From Eremomyces bilateralis CBS 781.70 (Eukaryota > Ascomycota > Dothideomycetes > Eremomycetales > Eremomycetaceae): a DNA stretch of 64,000 nucleotides. Position numbers and translations under genes: made by a program. Under the pieces are notes generated by a model. That model did not search any database, was not told where the DNA came from, and saw nothing but the letters and a program-made list of their open reading frames with translations. The stretch's first letter is position 1. Each line of letters begins with the position of its first letter. Positions 55,784 to 64,000 of this stretch are shown here, one piece after another. The stretch covers positions 124,001 to 188,000 of the forward strand of contig NW_022985074.1 in the NCBI RefSeq assembly GCF_010015585.1. The letters are read 5' to 3'.

Positions 55784-57158
55784 TGATTGGGACAAAGTGG
55801 TTGGACATGTATACCAGTTCAAACTAGCTTTGAAGACTTCGTAGCTCATCAGTTAACTGTCTATTATTCTGCCCTTGCTTAATCCTATTTTCTCGGACTG
55901 TAACGGAATAGCGTACTAGGAAAGTGTGCAAAAGGCCATCTACGGGCAGTGTAATCTCTGCTAGTCCGGAACACTGATCCAATATGAATCACCGGGCCTC
56001 TCTGCCTATGCTTTGCGTCGGAAGATTGAGCCAGTTCTGATTTTTGTCACCGTCAGATAGGGGCCAAGAGCCTGCGCTGCTGTTCTCGACAAGCCGTACT
56101 ACTAACAACCTATCGACATGGATGTTCAGGGCCTAGGCGGAATAACTACTATTCAACAATATCATTTACCACGTTTGAACCATCCCGTATTCCCGCCAAT
56201 TTACCACACGGTCAGAGGAGCCGAAATCAATAAATCACCTTGTTATATCTGAACCCGGCAGTCAGCACTCCGTGGAGCACTAAAACGGTGAAGCAGAACC
56301 GTTAATGCGCCTACCAACCCTGGGTCGTTGGTCTCCGACGGAGTGGAACCAGGAAACTTCACCTTGGCGCCACACCCGATACATCTGAAGTTTTAAATGG
56401 AGCTAGAGAATGGATCTCATCCCTGAAGACTGATACGAGAGATTCAACCAGGATTATCGCCAAGATGAAGAGATGAACAGAGCCGCGAGGCTTGAGCCTG
56501 ATCGTGTGGCGTGAGGGCTGAAGCGATTGAACGGGGATCTCACAGACACCATCGGAAATTCGGAATCCTTCTAGAATGTCCGGCGATTCGCAAGGGACCT
56601 ATTTCGATACTTATTAGTCAATTACCCCCCGATATGATATTCATACTCCCTGGATAGTTGTAGTGCTTATATACTAGCGCGGTATCTCATATTGCCCTGC
56701 ATGACACCAGCAACCACTAAGTCCAACAGTGGCTGGGCTAAGGAGAAAGCCATACCCGCAGTTGCAGGTGTTCCTGCATTAGAAATATTCATGGACTCAT
56801 GGTTACATCGCGAGCGGTGAACGGAACGGTCAACCGTGATAATTTTCCATTCACAAGGCAAGGAATCCGATCCTGTTCGTGAGAGATTGATTCGGAGCTT
56901 CGGTCGGCGGGTGTCGGAAGCTGAAGGGAGAACAGAAGAATTTGAGACTCAAATTCAGATGAGAGGAGACTAATGGCATAAGGGAATGCCTTCGACGAGA
57001 CCAACGGAGAATCAGGGAATACTGGCCGTCATCGGTCAAGCACTTGGGAATGACATCTGGGTCCCAGACGATCGCCACCTGGAGAACTCAACCTCATCGT
57101 GACTTCTTTCTTCCTGCTCTAGTATTGTCCTGAGAGGATAACCCCAAAGCACAGTACG
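55784..57158. other. Intergenic between chitinase and LysM genes
   Basis: About 1.4 kb with no gene recognised. Minus-strand frames at 56789-57078 have no domain content. It presumably holds the promoter of the LysM gene. Confidence 0.5.
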
Positions 57159-59493
57159 ATGGCTACATTCGTTTCATTTTTTGTCACTCTTTTATGTCTG
57201 AGTATTGTGGAAGCAGGTCATATCTATCATCATCCCCACAGACTTATTCAACGTCAAGAGTCGACTCCAGGAGCACCAACGCAGCCAGGAATCACTCCAA
57301 AATGTAACAAGTTCTATACAATTATTTCCGGAGACAGTTGTAATTCAGTCGAGACCACGTTCGAAATCACCCATGAGGACTTTATTGCATGGAACCCGGA
57401 CGTGTCATCGGACTGCATATCGAACTTCTGGCCCGATTATTCTTACTGCGTTGGTATCGCCACTCCAGACGCGCCAACACTTCCAGGAACCTCTCCGAAC
57501 TGTAACAAGTATCATACAATTGTTGACGGAGATACTTGTTCTACAGTCGAGGAGGCGTACGGGATCACCCACGAGCAGTTCATCGAATGGAATACCGATG
57601 TATCATCCGACTGCGTAACGAACTTTTGGCTCGATAATGCCTACTGCGTTGGTGTCGGGGCTTCCCCTTCAGCCGCCCCCTCTACTTCTATTCCAGTCAC
57701 TTTTCCAAGCTCGTCTAGCATTCCCATTACGTCCGCGCCCGTCAATTCGACGTACTCGACGCGATACCCGGTTACGTCAATAAATATCTCCTCGACAACG
57801 GTGGATGAGACATGGCCTCCAGCGAAGACGCAGGCGGGCCAACCTGCCTCCTGCAACAGGTGGCATTTGGTACTGGCGGCCGATACCTGCGAAACCATTT
57901 ACAGGATGTATTCTTCTACTCTCAATAAGAAGCAACTGTACGTCATATAAACACCACAAAAAGAGACCTGGAAACACGATGCTGATATCGGAATGGACAG
58001 GCTTGAATGGAATCCGGCCCTGAGTGCCGACTGTTCGGGCTTATACTATCAGTGGTGGGTATGCGTTGGGATTCAGGTCCAAACAACACCAGCTCTCTCG
58101 TTCCCTCCAGTGACATCGGGGTCTGATGCTCCGCCGGAACCCACTGAATACACGCCAACATTAGTGCCGACAATCGATTCGAGCTTTATTCCGTCTCCTA
58201 CACAGCCTGGCACCGCGCCTGAATGTGACGGGTGGTATAAAACATCAACAGTCAGTCGACGATTCCAAGTCCATCATGTTCCCTTCACTGACGTCTGTTT
58301 CCCTAGAATGATACCTGCTATGACCTCCTGCAGAACTTCGGATACGTTTCGATGGAGCAGTTTGTGCTATGGAACCCTGCAGTGGGGGCCGATTGTACTG
58401 CCCTGTTGGCTGACACCTACTATTGCATCGCAGATTTTCCATCTCCTCCTCAACCCCCTACCGTGCCACCGACCCCCTCGCCTGTATCAGGTGGAAACCC
58501 CGCTAACTGCACTACGTGGTACCAAATGACTGGGTCCGATACGTGCGATTCGATTGCACTGATGTTCGGGACGTTCTCCAAGGATGAGTTTATGACTTGG
58601 AATCCCTTAGTCGGGGGCGACTGCTCCGGTTTGACAGTAGGCTTGGTCAGACTCTAAGCAGACATGACGCATTGCTGACCGAATAGGAATACCTGTGGTA
58701 TTGCGTTGCCATCCCTGGAACGCCAGCGACTCGCACTGCCCCGCCACCAACTGTAACCACATTGCCACCGGGAACAGAGCCACTGCCTCAACAGACAGGT
58801 ATCAGTACCGGCTGTACAAAGTATTGGCTCGTGGGAGGGTACGAAAATCCAACTCTTGACCAATGTTTCGCACTGACACACCCCCAGAGACGATGACTGC
58901 TACTCCATCATATATGGGAATGAGATCTCCGTTGATGATTTCTATGCCTGGAACCCGGCAATCGGAGCCGGCTGTCAGGGCCTCGAAGAAGGATATTTCG
59001 TCTGCGTTGGAACGGATGTCCCTATGACGACAACGCCAGGCGATAGCAGCTCTACCATTATTCCTGACCCGTCGAGTTCCTCTATCCCGCCCGGCACGCC
59101 GACGCCAGGCGACGGTAGCTCTACCATTACTGCTACCCCGTCCAGTTCGGCTCTCCTGCCGAGCTCGTCTGGCACGCCGACGACGAGCGATACTCCTGTC
59201 ACCACGCCTGACCCGTTTCAGACTGACATGATCTCTGGTTGCCGCAGATTCTATCTTGTGCAAAGCGAGGATGGATGCTTCGACATTGCCGCCTCCGCTG
59301 GAATCGATTTAGAGTAAGTCAACTCCGCGTTTCGCCAACTCGAGATATCTAACACCCGTGCAGTGACTTTTACAAATGGAACCCAGGTGTAGGAACAGAT
59401 TGTGGCGGTCTGTGGCTTGATTACTACGTCTGTATTGGCATTGCAGGCCCCGCAACCACTATTAGTAGTGGTCCACCTGTTCCAACTAGTTAG
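57159..59493 (+). CDS. Secreted protein with seven LysM domains
   Basis: Six exons (57159-57937, 58001-58250, 58307-58636, 58687-58838, 58888-59313, 59364-59493) give 688 residues. Signal peptide MATFVSFFVTLLCLSIVEAG, then fungal-type LysM domains near residues 49-100, 115-166, 232-285, 335-385, 411-463, 495-545 and 622-672. Each has the pattern C-x3-[YHW]...DxC...WNPxxxxDC...YYCVGI. Linkers are Ser/Thr/Pro-rich. No catalytic domain is present. Four of the introns cut LysM repeats at similar places and every join restores a repeat (KKQL-LEWNPALS, TST-NDTCYD, GLT-EYLWYC, IDL-DDFYKWNP). LysM domains bind chitin oligomers; such proteins hide chitin from host receptors, protect walls, or partner chitinases. 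The first two domains are nearly identical in pattern, suggesting a recent duplication. Confidence 0.93.
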
Positions 59494-59631
59494 TGGTAAC
59501 TATAAGTAATCACAGAGGGCATGTAAATCTTACAAAGATGCATGACACTCGCCTTTGAGCATGGTATTTCTGGAAATGTAGAAAATCAATGGGATTCGCC
59601 ACTAAAGCACGTTGCATACTACCCATAGTTG

Positions 59632-60776
59632 TTAGCATTCGGTTTCGCGGTTTCGCGCAGGAATTGAAAGAGAAACGCCAATTCCAAAACTGCTTACCGT
59701 GGCAGGCGTATCGACATATGCGATCCAGTAGCCAACACCCGGATTAGAATCCACGGAACGCCAAATCTCGAGCGGACTGCCAATCCACGGATTCTTCTCG
59801 ACCAGTTCTCCACCATCTCCCAAGCAATATTTAAGGGCGAAAAATTCCCGACTACCAATGACGAGCCAGCAGGAAAACGGGCGCAAGGCCGCGTAATGAG
59901 CGATAAGTCGATCTACGGGCGCCAGTTCCTGGTCAATGAGGGTTTTCGAGATCGCACTTTTTGGCAGCTCGGGGCTACACGATACCAGTTTGAGTGACTT
60001 TAGGTTTGGGAAGGTATCGATGAGGCGATTGGGGAGGTCCACACAATAGCGGTGTCCATCCCAGGGTTTGGCGGCCGTGAAACATTTAAAATAGCAAGTC
60101 AGTTCAAGAGATGTGACTCTGACGAGATGGGACTCGGGTAATATGCTTTTAAAGTTGTGGAGAAGCGCCGGAGCGGCGCCCATTTCGAGGTAAAACGTAT
60201 TCTCCGAGAAGAGAAAAGGAAGGCTCTCGTGATACCTAGGATAGAGTCAGAATACGTCGATAGCTCGGGCCTCAGTTTAGTTGTGGCGCGATCATGCTCG
60301 GCCGCTCGAATATGCAATAATACCTACGTCTGTCGACATGCAAGAAGCAATCCTAGAACCCCAAATTTCTCTAGATCTGGGCCCCAATCCTTCCCTAAAC
60401 ACATGTCGTACGCGAAGGGTTCCTGAAAGGGTATTTCTCTTGTCGGCTCATAGCGGGTGTCTCTTAGCACCTCCCATTTCCGGCGACAGATCTGGCCCCG
60501 CGGTTCCCAAGTCCCCTGGCGCTTTCCGTGTCCGAGGTAGAGATGGATGACTCTACCTCCGAAAACCTCTTTGTATATCGCATTCCTGATCTCGCTAGGC
60601 AGCTTTAGGAAGGATTGGCAGGGAACAGCTTCGTCACCAATGGGCTGTGCGGCTCGCACGGGAACGCGAGAGTCGTAAGATGGTAATACTGGGAATACCA
60701 TCGAATGACGCCAATACTTTGGTTGAGGTTCTTTCCGAGCCCGGCGCTCTTCCCGCCATCTTCGGAGGTGATCCAT
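59632..60776 (-). CDS. Fungal DUF7730/F-box-like protein
   Basis: Two exons (60776-60328, 60235-59632) encode 350 residues. The segment FLKLPSEIRNAIYKEVFGGR followed by VIHLYLG is the entry pattern of the fungal DUF7730 family, related to F-box-like proteins. Across the 92-nt intron the reading LLACRQT-YHESLPFLFSENTFYLEM gives the expected block of that family. The C-terminal half (LPNRLIDTFPNLKSLKLVSC; WLVIGSREFFALKYC) is diverged leucine-rich sequence. The frame opens upstream with a non-ATG codon; the ATG at 60776 (MDHLRRWREE) is the best start. Function unknown; such genes are highly variable in number among filamentous ascomycetes. Confidence 0.8.
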
Positions 60777-61146
60777 GGAGACGATGACTATTGGTGTCAA
60801 ATATCAAAGGCCAACTCTGAGCAGAAGAAATAACAGTGCGTCTGAAATGAGAGCGCGCAGAGTTGGTGTATCAGGACGCAGTAGCAGCTAACACTGGATG
60901 AAAAAATGTAGCTGTGCAAAAAAGCGCAGATTCTAAGGCGGAATTATGTATGCTAGATAAATTCAAGTTACATGAATAAGAGTAAAATGAATAATACAAT
61001 AGTTGGAGTCTCGTAGCCCTGCGCACGTTTAGGCACGACTGAATGTTGAAGAAAGGGGGGGATGTTGAAAGAGTATGGTAGTTAACTATTAGAGGAGATT
61101 CTGGTCACCTAATGTAGTTATATCGCAGGCTTATCTCAGTTGGGAC
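60777..61146. other. AT-rich intergenic stretch
   Basis: Nothing gene-like. It is AT-rich (for example AATGAATAATACAATAG near 60987). Confidence 0.5.
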
Positions 61147-62000
61147 TCAGGCGGCAATGGTACCCCCTGGCCATATGGCGTTCCGCTGCGGCGTGCCGCC
61201 ATCTCCGCCACTAACCACCATGAAGTTCTTCATCATGCCCACGCTTAAATGCTCTTCGCGAAAGAACATTGAATACACATTTGGTTTCGGAGCGGAGGTT
61301 GAAAGTCCCGGGAGCTCCGAGTACAACTTATTCATATGTACGTAGTTACTTGGAGAGACAAGAATGTCCACAGGAATGCCTGATGAACAGAGATATGCAG
61401 CCTCACACCACTGCCCAGTCTCAATACCAGTGAACTTGCCGTAATGCAAAACCAGGCCTGTGAGAGGCGGAGCAATTGCACCTGTCTTGGATGGATAGAG
61501 CAGAGCATTCTCCAGCATACACGACAGTGTATGGCTTTCCCGCTGCCCTGACTTCCGCAAATAAACGTCGACCACAGGGCGTTGATATTTGCGTACACCA
61601 GGTTCTCCTCACGATCGTTGGTATGGTCCTCGTCGTTTTCACCTCCATATGTCGCGGATCTGATACCAAGCAATGCGTATTGGGGCAGTATTTGCTCGGT
61701 AGAATCATCTGTGGAGGGTACATCACGAGTCGGTCGCTTGATTATCGCATGAACATCAGAGGAGAATAACGGTGTCGTTCTTATCTCTTCGAAACGCGCT
61801 TGGTCACGGCTGTCAGTGTCGATAACGCTATTCTGAGGGACTAGCATAAGATGACTCTGGACCTCAGCGTCCAAGGCTAACTGCGCCATGATGTCGAATA
61901 TGTGCGAGCTTCCGTCCACTCTCGGGTTATTGGTCAACTTAATTGGAGATTCAGCGAGGTAAGGCCTGGGAAAGATGAACAACGTGTTGAGATGTCTCAA
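61147..62000 (-). pseudogene. Frameshifted P-loop ATPase-like gene, fungal hypothetical family
   Basis: Two overlapping minus-strand frames together read as one protein: the upstream one (from 62000, or ATG 61889) runs through PQYALLGIRSATYGG to NALWSTFICGSQGSGK, and the downstream one continues as SHTLSCMLENALLYPSKTGA, then GKFTGIETGQWCEAAYLCSS and VDILVSPSNY. The break lies in the Walker A motif GSQGSGKS/T, where GGGAAAGCC has one base fewer than needed for GKS. No intron explains it. The 3' end also stops soon after SGGDGGTPQ, short of what I recall of this hypothetical family. So this is probably a decayed host gene, or a sequencing error at the frameshift plus a truncated end. Neighbouring sequence is AT-rich, as in a subtelomere-like or accessory region. 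Confidence 0.6.
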
Positions 62001-62919
62001 AAACCCGGCGAAGAAGGAGATGATATAGGACAGGGTCTTCTTTCAATATACAAGTTTGTACAGATATGAATGAAAATGGGTATTGTGGAAGAGCTAGGAA
62101 ATGTCTAGCTCCAAACAAACAAGACATATAAAAACCCAAACAAGATATGCTTTGGCTAATCACATCTGTTTTTACTAGTAGAGATTGTCCTGGAATCATC
62201 ATGTTGATGCCAGAGAACATCAAATAGAGTACGGGATATACTAGGCCGCGTTTCTGCCAGGATGCCCCAAAGATTGCGACCTAAGGGCCCTGGAACCGTG
62301 GAGAAAAAATAAAATAAACAGGTAACTATCTGGTTCTTACTCTTTAGCTACAAAATTCTTGGTACAAGCTTGCAACTCTGCCACAACTTATGATTCGGAT
62401 TAGCGAGCGTTCAGCGTTTTCTTCAGTAATGGCTTGTACTTCCTCACATTGCTGGCGCCTCAAAGATTGATACTCTAAAGAGAAAGTGCGGGGAGAAGTA
62501 ACTAAGTTAACTTAACTTACAGAACTAACTAAGTTAGCGTAAATTTCGGAAAGAAGCAATTTATGTGCATAATTTAAATTCTATCAGTCATCCGAAGAAA
62601 TATATATAAATTACTGAAATTCAACCACCCTACACCCGAGGGAACGGTGGATCCCAAGAACGGGGCCGATCAGACGCCGGGCGGTCGAGAAACGAGCGGT
62701 AGATGAAAGCGCGGGTCCCCGTATGCGGCTCATATCAGGGAGAATAACTAGAGTGCTTGCTACTGTACATAGTTAGTACCATGGTCACAAGAAATCGTCG
62801 GTAGATTTCTTCGGATTTGGAGTGGGAGGAAATCCCGACCGTGAAACTTACTCTTTTAAATTAGAGACTTAATATTACGCTTCATCTTCTACACCGACTG
62901 TCGTCATATACTTCTTACT
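62001..62919. other. AT-rich intergenic region with short TAACT-type repeats
   Basis: No gene recognised. At about 62500-62541 there are repeated AACTAAGTTA and TTAACTT units with palindromic parts, and 62560-62620 is AT-rich. This could be the remains of a small inverted-repeat element, but no target duplication is visible. The last part is the promoter side of the methyltransferase gene. Confidence 0.45.
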
Positions 62920-63835
62920 ATGTTTCCTTCAAGCAACGAGAACAAAAGCTACACCATGGGCCATACAAAGTCCTCCACGGCCAGCCATGCCACGCGAACC
63001 ATCTACTCGGATGCATCTTTCCTCCTTCCATATATTCAGCCATACTACCAAATTCTCGATATCGGCTGCGGCCCTGGTACTATCACCGCTGGCTTTTCGG
63101 AACTGGTTCCGCACGGCAGTGTGACAGGCATCGACCTGGGCCACACTATACTGCAGCAGGCGCGGGAGAACACGCATGCACTTATCGCGCGTAGCCCCGA
63201 TGTGCCGAGAGGGGAAACCACCTACCAGGAAGGTGATGTTGTGGTAGGATTGAAGTTTGAAGATAACACGTTCGATGTGGTATTCGCGTCGCAGGTTCTT
63301 ATACATCTTCCGGAACAAGTCTCAGTGGTACGAGCGCTGAATGAGATGAGACGGTTGGTCAAGCCTGGAGGAATTGTCGCTACCAGGGATGGCGCAAAGA
63401 TGCTCTTCTATCCGGACTATAATCTTGAGAAGTTGTGGGAACAGAATCTTCTCAAAGGAATCGGCCTTGATGAGTGGCCAGGGCCAAAAATGCGAGGGCA
63501 TTACCGTCAAGCTGGTTTTGACGTAGATGGTCTTAGAGAGAATGGGCAGAAGCAGGTTATTATCGGTGTTGGAAGCAATGTATACGCGGGAACCATGGAC
63601 GAAAGAAAGGCATATATCAGGTATAGAAAACATGGACGAAATCATACCAATGCTGATCACTTCTAGGACATTTACTAGGAGATTCAATCCTGGAGAACCA
63701 TTCAGAGAATGCTGGATCAAGGTCGGCATATCTGAAGAGGAGATCCAAGACTGCATTGGGGCGTTTGAGAAGTGGGCTAACACCGAGGATGCATGGGCGA
63801 CGACTGTCCAAAGCGAGGTTCTGGCCTGGAAGTAG
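62920..63835 (+). CDS. SAM-dependent class I methyltransferase (UbiE/COQ5-like fold)
   Basis: Two exons (62920-63620, 63667-63835) give 289 residues. Motif I is ILDIGCGPGTITAGF, followed by GSVTGIDLG (acidic end of strand 2), VYQEGDVV-like YQEGDVVVGLKF, FDVVFASQVLIHL (motif II region) and VKPGGIVATRDGA. The splice joins KAYIR to TFTRRFNPGEPFRECW and restores the frame. The family contains quinone and secondary-metabolite methyltransferases. There is no targeting peptide and no biosynthetic backbone gene in the window, so the substrate is not known. It may start before 62920 only if an upstream exon exists; the first ATG (MFPSSNENKS) and a second at codon 13 (MGHTKSS) are both possible. Confidence 0.88.
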
Positions 63836-64000
63836 GGATTGATGCACAAGGAGGACGTATGGACTTCAGAAGCTTGACTGGTCGGTAAGAGATGTACATG
63901 CTGGCCGCAGTTCCTGTGCCGTCCTATGTCACAGTCTTCCCCAAGGCGGGTGACTATCACTTCAGGAGACAGGCCATAGGTGACAGGGCTGGAACAAAGA
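63836..64000. other. Right edge, nothing recognised
   Basis: The last 165 bp are the 3' flank of the methyltransferase gene. I see no gene or repeat. Confidence 0.5.

Noticed and set aside
62500-62541. TAACT-type repeats as ends of a transposable element
   Set aside because: The repeats are short, no terminal inverted repeat pair with target duplication was found, and there is no transposase-like frame nearby.
13923-63835. Secondary-metabolite gene cluster around the methyltransferase
   Set aside because: No polyketide synthase, peptide synthetase, terpene cyclase or P450 was found in the window, so the single methyltransferase does not define a cluster.

Overview
The window is nuclear DNA of a filamentous ascomycete (Pezizomycotina; an Eurotiomycetes-like relative is my best guess). 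The reasons are short spliceosomal introns (mostly 46-80 nt, GT/AG, with CTAAC- or CTGAC-like branch sites), about one gene per 2.5 kb on both strands, fungal protein families (CFEM/GPI, Dap1, GH81, LysM, family-18 chitinase with chitin-binding module, DUF7730-like) and no operons. I reconstructed 27 well supported or likely gene models and one frameshifted pseudogene. Three further low-confidence models are listed. For almost every spliced gene the exon lengths add up to a multiple of three and the joins fall inside conserved motifs.

Left part (1-25 kb): galactokinase (GAL1) convergent with a Dap1-type cytochrome-b5-fold haem protein; a Myb/trihelix-like basic nuclear protein; a short unassigned minus-strand model; a C-terminally anchored membrane protein; an S6-kinase-like AGC kinase; a GPI-anchored CFEM protein; a calcineurin-like phosphoesterase; a 44-residue spliced microprotein; a 1023-residue proline/serine-rich protein with a C-terminal membrane anchor; and a PA-TM-RING ubiquitin ligase.

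Middle part (25-48 kb), mostly housekeeping: FGGY-family D-ribulokinase-like kinase, tRNA isopentenyltransferase (MOD5), GH81 endo-beta-1,3-glucanase, peroxisomal-type 3-ketoacyl-CoA thiolase, a small DUF3245-like nucleolar-type protein, succinyl-CoA ligase beta (LSC2), a PAQR/Izh membrane receptor, a SAC3/GANP-like PCI protein, the ribosome-assembly Brix protein SSF1 and GMP synthase (GUA1).

Right part (48-64 kb) changes character. Four secreted-protein genes lie in one block: an SGNH/GDSL esterase, an astacin-type (M12) zinc protease, a chitin-binding-module plus GH18 chitinase, and a seven-LysM chitin-binding protein. The chitinase and the LysM gene point the same way, with 1.4 kb between them. 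With the GH81 glucanase 13 kb upstream, this looks like an accessory wall-binding and wall-cutting locus, for attack on other fungi or insects, self-remodelling, or masking of chitin. It is followed by a DUF7730/F-box-like gene, a P-loop ATPase pseudogene with a one-base frameshift in its Walker A motif, and a class I methyltransferase.

The most interesting points are the chitinase/LysM/protease/esterase block, a non-canonical GC-AG intron in the conserved GRSF motif of the chitinase, two unusually long introns (318 nt in GH81, 276 nt in GUA1), and small spliced genes in the gaps. I saw no rRNA or tRNA gene, no CRISPR array, and no transposon or virus-derived element.
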